DNA of 64,000 bases from Branchipolynoe longqiensis (GCA_030323885.1 CM059193.1:72081543-72145542), one strand, 5' to 3'. Shown: positions 41,400 to 52,871, counted from the stretch's first letter. Numbers and translations are program-made. Notes: generated by a model from the letters alone, not told the origin.

Positions 41400-41692
41400 A
41401 TGGGAGGAGGCTGGGGAGGGGGAGAAGGGGGAGGAGGGAGGAGGGGTGGGGGAGGAGGGGGGAAGGAGGGGGGAGGAGGGGAAGGAGGGGAGGGGGGGAG
41501 GGGGGGAGGAGGGAGGAGGAGGGGGGAAGGAGGGAGAAGGACGGAGCTGGACGGAGAAGGAGGGGATGGAGGGGGAGGGAGGAGGAGGAGGGGGAAAGAG
41601 GGGGGAGGTAGGAAGAGGGGGAAGGAGGGGGAAGGAGGGAGGAGGGGGAAGGGGAGGAGGGGAGGATCGGGAGGAGGGGGGGAGGGTTGTGT
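41400..41692. repeat. GGGAGGAGG purine array
   Basis: Almost pure A/G on the plus strand for 290 bases. It could form triplex or G-quadruplex structures. Glycine/glutamate-rich frames across it are artefacts. Confidence 0.9.
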
Positions 41693-42120
41693 TGGGGGCT
41701 GTGGGTTAGTGATTGCGGATTATGGGTTGAGGATTGATGGTTGTGGGTTGAGGGCTGGAGGTTATGGGTTGTGGGTTGTGGGTTGTGGGTTGTGGGTTTT
41801 GGGTTGTGGTTTGGGTTGGAGGTTGTGGATTGTGGGTTGAGGGTTGTGGGGTGTGGGTTGTGGGTTGAAGGTTGTGTGTTGTGGGTTGAGGGTTGATGGT
41901 TGTGGGTTGAGGGCTGGAGGTTATGGGTTGTGGGTTTTGGGTTGTGGCTTGGGTTGGAGGTTGGAGGTTGTGAATTGTGGGTTTAGATTGGAGGTTGTGG
42001 GTTAAGGGTTAGGGGTTGGTGGTTGTGGGTTGGTGGTTGTGTGTTGTGGGCGTGGGTTGGAGGTTGTGGGTTAGGGATTGTGGATTAGGGGTAATTGTGG
42101 GTTGTGGGTTGTGGGGTGGG
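41693..42120. repeat. GGGTTGTGGGTTG minisatellite
   Basis: Units of GGGTTGT(G) and GGGTTGA with GGTTGGAGG variants, resembling degenerate telomere-type repeats but with an extra GT. Confidence 0.85.
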
Positions 42121-42225
42121 GGGTAGCTGCCCGGTTGTATTGGCGGTGCAATTTGGACCTGGTTTGATATTGGAGGCGGACATGGAAGGAACGCTGAAGG
42201 TGGAGATTAGGGCCTGATGGCAGGA
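42121..42225. other. Unique spacer between G-rich arrays
   Basis: About 100 bases of ordinary sequence. No gene. Confidence 0.3.
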
Positions 42226-43345
42226 AGCACGAAAAGGAGGATATGTGCGTGTGTGTGGGGGTGGGTTGTGTGGGGGTTTTTGGGGGTGGGGTGGGTCGGG
42301 GTGTGTGCGGTGTGGTCAGGGTGTGTCGGGGTGGGGTGTGTCGGGGTGTGTTGGGGTGAGGTGGGCCGGGGTGTGTGGAGGTGGGGGTGGGTCGGGGTGT
42401 GTGGAGGTGGGGTGTGTCAGTGTGTGGGGGGGGGGGGTGTGAGGGTGTGTGGGGGTCGTGGTGGGTGGAGTGGGGTGTGTCAGTGTGTGGGGTGTGTGGG
42501 GTGTTGGGTGTGTGGTGGGGGGGGTGGTTCGGGTGTGTTAGGGTGTGTGGGGGGGTGTCGGGGTGTGGTGGGGGGGTGTGGGGGTGGTGTGGTGGGGGGT
42601 TCGGGGTGTGTGGGGGGCAGGGTGTGGTGTGTGGAGGGGGGTTGTGGGGGGTGTCAGGGTGTATGGGGTGTGTGGGGTGTGTGGGGTGGGGTGGGTGGGG
42701 TGCGTGGGGTGGGTGGGGGTGGGGGTGTCGGGTGGGTCGGGGTGTGTGCGGGTGGGGTGTGTCGGGGTGGGTGGGGTGGGGATGTCCGGTGTGGGGGTGG
42801 GGTGTGTGAGGGGTGTGGTGGGGGTGGGGTGGTCGGGTGTGTGGGGGTGGGGTTGGTTAGGGTGTGGGGGGGGGGGGGGGGGTGGGGGGGGTGTGTGGGT
42901 GTGGGGTGGGTGGGGTGTGTGGATGTGGGTTGTGTGTGGGTGGGCCGGGGTGTGTGGATGTGGGGTGGTTCGGTGTGTGTGGATGTGGGGTGGGTGTGGG
43001 TGGGCCAGTGGGTGTGGATGTGGGGTGGGTCGGCGTGTGTGGGAGTGGGGTGGGGGTGGGTGGGCCGGGGACGTGGATGTGGGGTGGGTCGGCGTGTGTG
43101 GATGTGGGTTCGGTCAGGGTGTGTGGGTGTGGGGTGAGTAAGGGTGTGTGGATGTGGAGTCAGATATGTGGGTGTCGGTGGGTAGGGTGTGTGGGTGTGT
43201 GTGGGGTGAGGTGGGTCAGCGTGTGTGGATTTCGGGTGGTTCGAGGTGTGTGTGTGTTAATGGCTTAAGGTTTGTGGGTGTGAGTCAGGTATGCGGGTGT
43301 AGGTGGGTAGGTTGTGTGTGTGTAGAGGCGGGGGTGGGGGGTCGG
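42226..43345. repeat. GTGTGTGGGGTGGGGTGGGTCGG minisatellite, 1.1 kb
   Basis: Variable units such as GGGTCGGGGTGTGTGGAGGT and, later, GGTGTGTGGATGTGGGGTGG. Strong G bias on one strand. Three overlapping frames of 134-306 codons are open only because stop codons cannot form from G and T words of this kind; none is a gene. Confidence 0.9.
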
Positions 43346-43398
43346 GGTGAAGGGTTCAGAATGGTCGATGAGTGTTGATGATATGGGTGGAGTTGGGG

Positions 43399-43399
<1 letters not shown>

Positions 43400-43440
<41 letters not shown>

Positions 43441-44178
43441 GTGGGCGAGACTATTCGGCTTGTGACATTTGCGAGCTTGTGCCGATTAACCCGCATTTGG
43501 AAATGCGGGCTACTCGCCATGGCAGACTCGCAATTGCCAACATTTGCGAGGCCCCGGGTTTCCGGCCGTAAAGCGTTGCTAGGAGACATCAATGTCGACT
43601 CTTCTGGCAGCGAGAGGAGGTCAGGCGTTCGGACCCAGACCCATCGGACATGTTTATGCACGCTCCGATGTTTCAGCCGAATATTTAGGTTTGTATTCTC
43701 GAAATTCCAAACTTATTTAACTTAATTATATGGGAGGGGATTTAACTAATAACATACATTATATTGCTGAATCATATGTAACTAATAACATACGTTATAT
43801 TGCTAAATTCATCCTGTTAGTAAAAGGTAAGAATAAAACGGTGAGCTCCTAAGAAGTGACCTGAGAAGTGACTGGAATGTTCCTTGCATTCTTTACTATT
43901 CTCCAGACTTATATTAATAACCACTATGGTCAACTTCATATTGCTATTTTGATTGCTCTATGCATTTATTTAATTAAGGGCCTTCCGCACCACGGTCTGT
44001 AAGGAGTCGAACTCTCCACCTCGGACATTGCTAGCCAAGGGTCAAGCTGGCAGGAAGGCAGTCAACCGGCGGCGGGAGGCACAAGACATTCACATGGAAA
44101 CAATTATTTATATTAACACGCAGGCTCGCCTTAAGCGGGGGTGGAATAGCCCGACGGTTAAATATATATATATATGAA
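43400..44178 (+). mobile_element. Left arm of a large inverted repeat (foldback-like element)
   Basis: Starts at a (TA)n tract with TGAAGTGGGCGAGAC and ends GGGCTATTCC-complement (GGAATAGCCCGACGGTTAAA) at another (TA)n tract. The whole arm recurs reversed at 45440-46195, with shared landmarks AGCGTTGCTA, CCGATGGGTC, TTATTTAACTTAATTATATG, GAGCTCCTAAGAAGTGAC and CGGACATTGCTAGCCAAGGGTCAA. The arms differ by substitutions and small indels. No coding capacity seen. Confidence 0.85.
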
Positions 44179-44324
44179 ACGTGGCATTTGAATCGCACGA
44201 CCTGTCAAACGAGAAGTGGATGTTCAACACACACCCACCATTCTGTCTAGCTTTACGGCTGACATTACTCACCACTGAGAAAAAACCAACACCAGCATAA
44301 ATACATGCCCGTATTGTTTGAACC

Positions 44325-44605
44325 CACGAGTTCGGGCCCCGGTCGAGTCAAACTGATGACTTAAAAATGTATGCTTGTCACTACCTAACCTGGCGCTCGG
44401 CATTATTAGGATAGAGCACGGACTGGTTGGCTCAGTGTCAGGATAATGTGACTTAGTGCGATTTCAGGTCATGGTGCTGGTGGCGTGGTCTACCAGTGGA
44501 GCAGCACTATAAAGTCACCATGAGTGCGCACTGTCATAAGTCGGTACTCGTCCTGATATGACCTTAGATGTTGCTAGGATGTAAAACTCCAACAACCAAC
44601 ATCCC
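44325..44605 (+). mobile_element. Core SINE, 5'-truncated, tail A
   Basis: Enters near box B (GAGTTCGGGCCCCGGTCGAG), then core and tail A to CTCCAACAACCAAC. It lies in the spacer of the inverted repeat. Confidence 0.85.
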
Positions 44606-44620
44606 CGTATCCACCAACCC

Positions 44621-44656
44621 CCTCCTCCTCCTCCTCCTCCTCCTCCTCCTCCTCCT
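44621..44656. repeat. (CTC)n microsatellite
   Basis: About eleven CTC units directly before the MITE-1 copy. Confidence 0.95.
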
Positions 44657-45006
44657 CTAAAGTTGCATAGTCCGATGCTTTTGAGTTTCTGCCATTTTCT
44701 GAGATAAATACATTATGCTGATCGTTGTAATCTATTTTATTTCAGTTGGAAGTACATTTTATTTTAAATGGCTAACTTTGGAGATAGTTCACGTCAAAAC
44801 ATGCCAAATTAATTTTGGCAACCACGCCAAAACTCTGATACCATAGACTTCAGTAGTAACATCCTCTCTATTAAATTGACTCATTACGACCTTCTGTGCG
44901 GCAACAAATGCTTACTATGTATCTAAGTCGAATATGTAGCATCAAATCGTGATAAGTGTTTTGGTTTTGAAAATTTGATGTTTTCATCGGACTATGCAAC
45001 CTTAAT
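44657..45006 (-). mobile_element. MITE-1, complete
   Basis: TAAAGTTGCATAGTCCGATG at one end and, on the other strand, TTAAGGTTGCATAGTCCGAT. 350 bases, in the opposite internal orientation to the 9969 copy. Lies inside the foldback spacer. Confidence 0.88.
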
Positions 45007-45439
45007 TGCCAATTCGTGGTGAATATATGCGCGCGCACCGAGCTGTGTAACCCTACACGTCACTTCCGGTTGCGCACGGCCGGAGGCAGCAGTGCGCTTC
45101 TTTGTCAATATATCACCGAGGATATGGCGATGGCCTCACACAGTGTTTGCAGATTGACCGACTCTCTTTGTCATAGCAAAACACGAAATGCCATATGAGT
45201 GAAATTGATAGCGGCGCTTTTCTCTCTCTCTGCATACACGGATCACATGCGAAGCCTCCATTCCACAAATGGTAGGCGTCCTCATGTAACTCCCAGAAGG
45301 TCAGACGGGCACGGGTACTCACCCCGCCCACACTCCTAGTCCTACTGCTACTGATACCCCTACTCCGCCCACCGCCGCCGCCATTGTTGTGACAAAGCAG
45401 TAGTACGAAGCCATGAATTGTGGGTATATATATGTATCT
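45007..45439. other. GC-rich spacer of the inverted repeat, unclassified
   Basis: A 110-codon minus-strand frame at 45113-45445 has a GGGGG run and no domain. I see a GGTGAGTACC donor-like word but no partner. No gene called. Confidence 0.35.
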
Positions 45440-46195
45440 ATACAATTCATATATATATATATATATTTAACCGTCGGGCTATTCCACCCCCGCTTAAGGC
45501 GACCCTACGTGTTAATATAAATAATTGTTTCCATGTGAATGACTTGTGCATCCTGCTGCCGGTTGTCTGTCATCCTGCCAGCCTGACCCTTGACTAGCAA
45601 TGTCCGAGGTGGAGAGTTCGACTCCTGACAGACCCTGGGCAGAAGGCCCTTAATTAAATAAGATTATAGAGCAATCCAAATAGCAATCTGAAGTTGACCA
45701 TAGCGGTTAATAATATAAGTCTGGAGGACAGTAAAGAATGCAAGGAACGTTCATGTCACTTCTTAGGAGCTCACCATTTTATTCTTACCTCTTACTAACA
45801 GAATGAATTTAGCAATATAACTTATGTTATGATTTAAATATAGTTCAACAGTGGAATGTATGTTATAAGTCAAATCCCCTCCCATATAATTAAGTTAAAT
45901 AAGTTTGGAATTTCAATAATAAAGGCCTAAATCTCGGCTAAAACATCGGAGCATGCAATAAACACGTCCGATGGGTCTGGCTCCGAAGGCCCGACCTTCT
46001 ATCGTTGCTAGGATAGTCACAATCAACGTATCCAAGCAACGCTTTACAGCAGGGAACCCTGCCTCGCAAAATGCGCGCCCGCGCAAAATGCGCACCCGCG
46101 CAAAATGCGCACCCGCGCAAAATGCGCCCCCGCGCAAAATGCGCCCCCGCGCAAAATGAGGTCGAGCAGTCTCACCCACTTCATATATATATATG
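45440..46195 (-). mobile_element. Right arm of the large inverted repeat
   Basis: Reverse complement of 43400-44178 from ATTTAACCGTCGGGCTATTC to GTCTCACCCACTTCATATAT. It carries an insertion absent from the left arm: five 17-base units of CGCGCAAAATGCGC(A/C)CC near 46070-46158. Both ends again lie in TA tracts. Confidence 0.85.
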
Positions 46196-46555
46196 AATTG
46201 TGGGTATATACATGTGATATATATATATGTGATATATAAATAATTATATGAGTATAAAATGGGCGGAGTAGGCTTGTGCTATTTATTATATTTTATTATA
46301 TTATTTATTCGTCATGCTTTTATTTCGTCAAATTCTGGACCGTTCTGCCATTTACAGCGTTCCAGTGTGTTCCAGGATAGTTTGTCGTCTCCCCATGCCA
46401 GGTCATAAGCCATTCGGCCTGCGCAGGTGTCACATGAGCTGATTTGAAAACTTTTACGGGTAGGGCTATCAATTGCTCGACCAAGGGCCTCGGTTAAATA
46501 AACTAGGCTTCCCACCACTCCTCGTTCTGTTGTTCTTTACTAGGGCGTAGCCCAC

Positions 46556-46557
<2 letters not shown>
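46196..46557. other. Unclassified DNA, no gene supported
   Basis: AT-rich up to 46310, then ordinary DNA with short frames lacking domains. Confidence 0.35.

Positions 46558-46602
<45 letters not shown>
46558..46602. repeat. (TA)n microsatellite
   Basis: About 22 TA units. Confidence 0.95.
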
Positions 46603-46607
<5 letters not shown>

Positions 46608-47290
46608 GCGAACAGCGAACAGGGAACAGCGAAGAGAGTGCCCAGACCAGGGTTCTGCTGAGTGTCATGGTGGTGGATAGATGGGTGGGGGCCCAGAAGG
46701 GACCCCAAAACATTATGGTCTATTCTTTATTTATATTCACATAATCACTTATATAGCACATATATATATATATACATATATGAAGTATAATTTATTATAG
46801 TAATATAAACCACGGAGGAACTAATTATTATTAATTGTTTATATATTGTTCCGAGATTTGGAGTCACGCACCCACCTTGATATTGATTCATTTATAATTA
46901 TTATTTGTGTATACTATATGTCTGACCCGAGTTTGTGGGAGTCGCGCGGCTACCCTTGGATCTTATGGTGAGGATCGACCCGACTATGGCGCCACCTCCA
47001 AGTGCTCGGGACACTAAAATCACCCGTGGATCCCGCACTGCCATTTTGGATCCCGGCATGCACCGCTCATTACCCACACCCACCAGCCCACCGCCACCCC
47101 TACACCTCATAGAACTGGGCTTGACACTCCACTCTCTCGTAATTTATGTGTGCTTTTTGTAGTTGTTGTTGTTGGTAAAACAGTTTATTCATCCGAACAT
47201 ACATGTTTGTTCAGCGCCGAGGCATTGGTCTTCCGGGCCGTTTACATTACATTGTACATAGGTAGTACATCAGGTATTTTTTGTTGGATG
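46603..47290. other. Unclassified DNA, no gene supported
   Basis: Contains TATA-rich sequence near 46755-46780. A stretch at 47165-47240 (AGTTTATTCATCC ... TTGTTCAGCGCCGAGG) may be a decayed LINE tail, but the match is too weak to call. Confidence 0.3.
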
Positions 47291-47485
47291 TAGTGAGGCG
47301 GCCTAGTCTTCCAGTGGGGCAGCACTATAAAGTCTCATACAGAGTTATTTACATATTTCATAGTTGAGTAAGCAGATATGAGTAGATAATGCTCCGTTAG
47401 TGCCGAGCTCCAGGCTAGATAGCGGCGACAAGTAGCAATTTTATAAGTCATTGGTTTGACTTGGCTGGGATTCGAACTCCGAAAC
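47291..47485. mobile_element. SINE relics
   Basis: 47295-47330: plus-strand tail-A piece (CTTCCAGTGGGGCAGCACTA). 47395-47482: minus-strand core and box B region (GACAAGTAGCAATTTTATAA, GGGATTCGAACTCCG). Diverged. Confidence 0.6.
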
Positions 47486-48109
47486 CATTACCAGCCATCA
47501 TCCAATCAGCGTTGGCCACAAGATGCGGAGTATGCATCAATTATATATATTTCAATGTCAAGTTTGTTTCAATTTAAAAAAATGGAATAAAGATCTGTTA
47601 TAATTGGATGGAAGGATTATGGAACAATGAATAAATAAATAGGAATGCATATTTCAATCAAAATAAACTGGTTTGATGGATTTATTTCTTATTTTATGTG
47701 TCAAATTCAACCCCAATGTAGACACAGCAAAATATTTAGCTACACAACTGAAACTGTGCCTAGAGATACCTTATGGTGCTGCCATCTGTGAGAGCTATTG
47801 ACCACTAAAATACATGCTGCCGTATTCTGTCACTAGCTTGTAGAAGTTGGGCAGTTTAGCGATTTTCTGTGAATATAGTGGGAAAACGCAGCATTTTCTC
47901 CCAAATTTTCAACATTTGGATTTAGCGAATTTAGCCCAATTTTCGGCAGGTAAGAGCTTGGTGTATGTAGAAACTCATCTCCTATTGGCGTTATACTTTT
48001 ATTATGATAGAAATGTGATAAATGGCGTTGCCGTGGATTCACTATAGGAATGCTGGTACTCGTGGTGACGGTGAGTTGTCGCAGTGCCAGTCAACAGGTT
48101 CGGGATTGC
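47486..48109. other. AT-rich intergenic DNA, no gene supported
   Basis: Overlapping 66-69 codon frames on both strands near 47833-48047 have no domain. Confidence 0.35.
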
Positions 48110-48167
48110 TGGTAATGCCTTCCGCATGGGAAGCCTGCGCTCTACCGATTCGGCCAGCGCGTCCGGT
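48110..48167 (-). mobile_element. Core SINE head-1 fragment
   Basis: Minus strand: CGGACGCGCTGGCCGAATCG then GTAGAGCGCAGGCTTCCCAT. Only the tRNA-like head remains. Confidence 0.75.
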
Positions 48168-48417
48168 GCAGTTAGCGGATGCACTGGAGGAAGAGGTGGG
48201 GTGGTGTAGGATGCAGGAGGAGAGTACATGCAAGTAGGTCATCAAGGGGTTTGGGGTAGTGGTGGCAGTGGTGGTGGTTGTGGTGGAATGTACTAAATGC
48301 TTAGTGATCATTCCTATCCCAAGCATAGCCTGAAGCCTACATCCAAAGCCAAGCAGTTGGTAGTGGTCTACTCTCCATTCTTTTGCACCATTCTTTTGCA
48401 CCAGTTGATGATTTTTT
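48168..48417. other. Unclassified DNA
   Basis: Contains a GGTGGT-type stretch near 48255-48285. No gene. Confidence 0.3.
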
Positions 48418-48502
48418 GATGTTGATGGTTGTAATGATGAATTAATATATTTATCTCAGAAAAATTACAGAAGTTCAAAACCATCGGACTATGCAACTTT
48501 CA
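48418..48502 (+). mobile_element. MITE-1 end fragment
   Basis: ATTTATCTCAGAAAAATTAC then AAAACCATCGGACTATGCAA and CTTTCAA. It abuts the next SINE. Confidence 0.75.
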
Positions 48503-48505
48503 AAC

Positions 48506-48745
48506 CAGATGTGATGGCCGAATGAGTTGAGCATCCGCCTCAAGTTCTGGTAGGTCATGTGATTCGAACTATGGGTTCGAACCCTGGCCGAGTCGAACCA
48601 ATGGCTTAAAAATTGTATACTTGTCGCTACCTAGCCTGGCACTCATCATTACTAGGATAGGGCAAGGAGCAGTGGAATGAGGAAGACCAATTATCCTCGA
48701 TTGAAATTTCCCTTGCTTAAACAACTAATGTCCAATGACAAAAAA
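48506..48745 (+). mobile_element. Core SINE, head 2, tail B, full length
   Basis: Head GATGTGATGGCCGAATGAGT then TGAGCATCCGCC, box B GGGTTCGAACCC, core, tail B GCAGTGGAATGAGGAAGACC through TAAACAACTAATGTCC. Confidence 0.88.
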
Positions 48746-48904
48746 GTGAAGTGTTTTCCAAAGGGTTTCTTTTGTTTCCTTATTTCGATATCGGGGTTGA
48801 TATCGATCAGCATCGATAAGCGGAGTACGCTGAATGTGAATGAGTGCAAACTAATGCCAGCAGGTGGAAGTGCGCGACCTGGTGGCAAGCCCTTTAACTA
48901 AGCC

Positions 48905-49440
48905 CCCACATTCCACACCCACATTCTATCTAGACCAACATTCCACCTACACCCACCCCTAGTCTCTACATAATAACCCCCTCACTCAACAGATGTTCAC
49001 ACAACACCCTACCGCCACCCACAGACACTTCCCACAAGTATCCCACCCAACCTCCACCCACACGACCACTCCACCCATGCCAACACTCCACCCACGCCAA
49101 CACTCTAGCCACACCAACACTCCACCCATGCCAACACTTCACCCACACAAACACTCCACCCACAACACTCCACCCACACCCACACTCCACCCACAATACT
49201 CCACCCACAACACTCCACCCACACCACCACTCTACCCGCAACAACACTCCAGCCACACCAACACTCCACTCACACCAACACTCCACCCACACCGACACCC
49301 CACCCACACACCATTCCACCCACACCAGCATTCCACCCCCACACACCCCTAATCTCTACCCACCAACACCCTCACTCCACCCACCACTATCGTATACTAC
49401 ACCCATATCCCACAGATGCACACCCAACACCCTACCACCA
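48905..49440. repeat. CCACCCACACCAACACT minisatellite
   Basis: Variable 15-17 base units of ACTCCACCCACACCA. Only C, A and T dominate one strand, so frames remain open; not coding. Confidence 0.9.
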
Positions 49441-49464
49441 CTACCCTCACATCCGCTGCGACGC

Positions 49465-49812
49465 AAGATAGCTCACATCGCAGTCACTTCCTACCCGCGA
49501 CGACCGAGCACGTACTGGCGCGACGGCTTGTAATTTTGCACGCTCCTGCAAAACTCTTGAAGTGCTGCTGGCTTTTGCAGTTACCAGCGCCACTCTCTCG
49601 TGGAGCAAATAATCTTCACACGCAAGACGTGTCAAGACCAGTGCAAACTATTAGTCCCTGCATGGCTGTGAGTGAGATGTTTGCTGACATGAATGGTCTG
49701 ATTGATGTGATTTGACTTGGTTGTTCTGTCAGGACCTGTACCACAAGGCAGTGGTTTAGAACTCTGCAAGGCAGGGGCGTCAAACTCCCTGAGTATTGCT
49801 ATGCTTGCTACC
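49465..49812. repeat. Dispersed repeat R1, copy 2
   Basis: Matches 8500-8935 with AAGTGCTGCTGGCTTTTGCA, GAGCAAATA, ACGTGTCAAGACCAGTGCAA and ACCTGTACCACAAGGCAGTG. Lacks about 90 bases present in copy 1. Confidence 0.75.
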
Positions 49813-50079
49813 CACAAATGTCTCCACCTCACCCTCACCACATATTTGTTCACCCCCACTCTACCCATCCCCACTACTCCACTCTACATGCTACACAAGC
49901 ATGACAATCAATTTTGGTGCTGTCATAGATTGAGGAGCAGCCTTTCAGCAGAAATTCAAAAATGGTTTTCAATGCAATTACATATCAATTTTGTGTCAAT
50001 AGACACTCACTAAATCAAAAAGCTCACAATTATTTGTGGCCATGTGAAATAACTTCCCGTAAAAGAAATTAAAGGTTGT
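49813..50079. other. Unclassified DNA
   Basis: No gene or repeat family recognised before the LINE 3' end. Confidence 0.3.
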
Positions 50080-50096
50080 ATTAAAATTGAGAGAAT

Positions 50097-50545
50097 TTAT
50101 TTAGTAAATAATATTACGTAGTACAGACCTGCTCCCCTCAAAAAGGCTAAAATGCTTTCTTGTTTTACTTTAACAATAAGGTTTTGCATACTGTCTGCAG
50201 TGTAGAACTGTTGGCGCAGGGCCAAAAAATCAACGCAACTTAGTCAAATGTGTTTGAGTGTCAGTGGGGACTGACACCCAATACATTCAGGGGGAGGTTC
50301 CCCCTTGAGCAGAAAAGCATGTGTAAGCCACGAGTGGCCAATACGGCAGCGACTAAGGACCACTTGGTCCCGCCGACCTCCCGCATGCGTCTGTGGTGGC
50401 TTTCCCACAGATGGTTCAATTTCTTTAAGTTTATTAATGTTTTCATCCCACTCATGTTGCCATTTGGATTTTATGTGCGTGGCTATTAGTGGTTTCAGAT
50501 CAGAGTGAGGGATCAGACATGGTTCAAGATCACAGTTCAGGCCTT
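50097..50545 (-). pseudogene. C-terminal Cys/His domain of the I/Nimb-like LINE
   Basis: Reads, in a third frame, IKSKWQHEWDENINKLKEIE, then RCRIGHSWLTHAFLLKGE and a C-x2-C motif (ECIGCQSPLTLKH), then ALRQQFYTADSMQNLI, with a TAA at 50099-50097. This segment follows RNase H in many I-superfamily elements and may bind nucleic acid. The frame differs from RNase H by one base. Confidence 0.8.
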
Positions 50546-51020
50546 CTTCGCAGCCCGATCAGCTCGTTCGTTTCCTTGTATGCCAGCATGGCCAGGCACC
50601 CAGCACAGGTGGATGTCATACCCATCTGTTGTCAGTTGGTTCATTTTATAAATGACCGTTGCTAGAATAGGGTGATTCGTTTTCAGTCCAGCAACAGCCA
50701 GGAGGCAAGAGAAGGAATCACTGTATATAACATAGTTAGTGTGGTTGGATACCTCGATACACTCCAAAGCGAGAAGGAGTGCTCGGGCTTCTGCAGTGAA
50801 AATCGAGCTCTGATCGGGCAAACGTACACCAAATTTTTCCCGTCGGCAGACTGCCGCAGCAGCTACCCGGCTTTGGTCTTTCGAACCATCAGTGTATATG
50901 GAGAGGTGGTCTGCAAACTGGCCTTGAATCTCTGCATGCAGTCCTTGGTACTCGAGTGGATGTGTCCCAGATTTCCTCAGTTCCGTGAGTCGGAGGATAA
51001 CCGATGGCTTTCCTCAACGA
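50537..51020 (-). pseudogene. RNase H domain of the I/Nimb-like LINE
   Basis: Carries all four expected acidic sites: IYTDGSK, TAEARALLLALE, VIYSDSFS, and the His/Asp motif WVPGHAGIQGNERADRAAK. It removes template RNA during second-strand synthesis. It lies one frame away from the reverse transcriptase and ends at a TGA near 50537, where a further one-base change moves the continuation to another frame. Confidence 0.85.
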
Positions 51021-52871
51021 CCACGGGGGATGTTCTGGGACTTTGGCATCCTCCAACACGTCCAAATCCACGCCTAAGGCCTCCAAATGAGGTTTCATTC
51101 GGAGCCTCAGTGGCCGGATGTAATTTGGCCTGGCTTCATACCTGGATTCGTCATGTTGCTCGAATAGACAATTGTGTGCAGGATTCAATGCATTGGTTTT
51201 TATCTTGACTACATATTGCATGGCCAGTTTGATTCTCCTGTTGTTAAGTGATGGTTCATTGGCTTCGACATAAAGGCTCTGAACTGGTGAGGTGCGGAAG
51301 GCCCCAAGGGCCAGGCGCAGTCCCTGGTGGTGGATCGTGTCTAGCAGCCCAATATATGATTTCCTTGCGGAACCATATACTATGCTGCCGTAATCCACTC
51401 GTGAACGAACCAAGGTTCTGTACACGGAGAGCAGAACATCTCTGTCCGCTCCCCACTCTGAGCTGGACAGCACCCTCAGAATATCCAGCGCTTTCAGGCA
51501 TCTTGTTTTCAGGTACTTTATATGTGGCACAAAAGACAGTTTTGCGTCGAGAATGAGGCCCAGAAATTTGGTTTTCTCAACGACTTTAATGGGATCCCCA
51601 TCCAGGGTCAGCTCCGGTTCCGCATGCATTCTACGCAGCAGGCAGAAGTGCATGCAGACTGTTTTGGTCTTGGAAAATTTGAAACCGTTCAGAACTGACC
51701 ATCGATGGATCCCATTTATGCTTGGTTGTAGCTGTCTCTCTATGACATTCATGTTAGCACCGCTGTAATATAAAACAAAGTCGTCCACGAAAAGACTACA
51801 GGAGACCCCCTGCTTTACAGCAGCAGCAATACCATTGACCTTGACCCCGAAAAGGGTCACGGCCAGTATGCTGCCTTGAGGTACTCCTAGTTCCTGTGAG
51901 TGTAGGCGGGAATAGGTAGTCTTGACACGGACGCGGAAATGCCTGAAGGCTAGAAAGTTCCTGATGAAAATTGGCAAGTGGCCACGAAGGCCAATCGCAT
52001 GAAGATCCTCCATGATGCCATGCTGCCACGTTGTGTCATAGGCTTTTTCGAGGTCGAAAAAGACAGCCACAACGTGCTCCTTCTTAAGGAAAGCATCTCT
52101 TATGAAGGTCTCCATGCACACCAAATGGTCGAGGGTGCTGCGGCCCCGTCTGAAGCCACATTGAAGGTTGGACAGGTGGTGTCCTGACTCCAGTAGCCAG
52201 ACGAGGCGGTTGTTTACCATGCGCTCCATGGTTTTACAGATGCAGCTTGTGAGGGCTATGGGACGATAGTTGTTGGCTTCACTCTGGTCTTTACCAGGTT
52301 TGGGAATCGGTATTACTGTCGCCTCCCGCCAAGAGGCGGGGACGACACCCGACTCCCAGATGTTGTTGAAGAGTTGAAGCAACAGTCTCAGTCCATGTTC
52401 AGGGAGATGTTTAAAAAATTGATAATGAATTCCATCAAGTCCAACTGCCATGTCATGTGAGCTTTCCAAACAACACCTCAACTCACCCATACTGAATGGG
52501 GAGTTGTAATGGCCATCGCCATCAGAGGAAAAATCCAAGAGCTTTTGCTCTTGCTGTTCCTTGATGGCCAGAAAGCCCGGGAGGCAGTTTACCAAAGGCG
52601 AGTCTCGAGCAAAGGCACAAGCCAATTCTTCACTTATTTCATCGAGTGATGTGAGAATGGTGCCATTTTGTTTCAAGTGCTGGACTACAGAAGAATTACC
52701 TCCCCTTCGTTTGATTCTCCTGATCACTGTCCATGCTTTGCCCAATGGTGTGCGCATAGTGATGCTAGAAACAAATTGTCTCCAACACTGCCTCCGTACT
52801 TCTTTGACTGTTCTGCGAGCACGAAACACTGATATATAAGACATCCAGACCGAGGTTGTTTGAAATAGCAA
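50889..52871 (-). pseudogene. Reverse transcriptase of the I/Nimb-like LINE
   Basis: Open frame of 660 codons from 52871. Motifs in order: NYRPIALTSC (201-210), CGFRRGRSTLDHL (238-250), VFFDLEKAYDTTW (270-282, catalytic Asp), LGVPQGSIL (328-336), SLFVDDFVLYY (359-369, catalytic Asp pair), then KTKFLGLILDAKLSF. The thumb follows with RTLVRSRVDYGSIVYGSA. The start is arbitrary because the 5' part of the element is lost. From about 51.03-51.00 kb the protein reads out of frame, while the true continuation goes on one base away. Every polymerase motif is intact, so the break may be recent. Confidence 0.88.

Noticed and set aside
42217..43268. Three overlapping Gly/Val/Cys-rich frames
   Set aside because: Products of G/T-only minisatellite DNA.
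45113..45445. 110-codon frame with a donor-like GGTGAGTACC
   Set aside because: No domain, no second exon or acceptor that I can pair, and it lies in a foldback spacer.
47165..47245. Possible eighth LINE 3' tail
   Set aside because: Only loose similarity (TTTATTC, TGTT, CAGCGC); no paired stem of the conserved kind.
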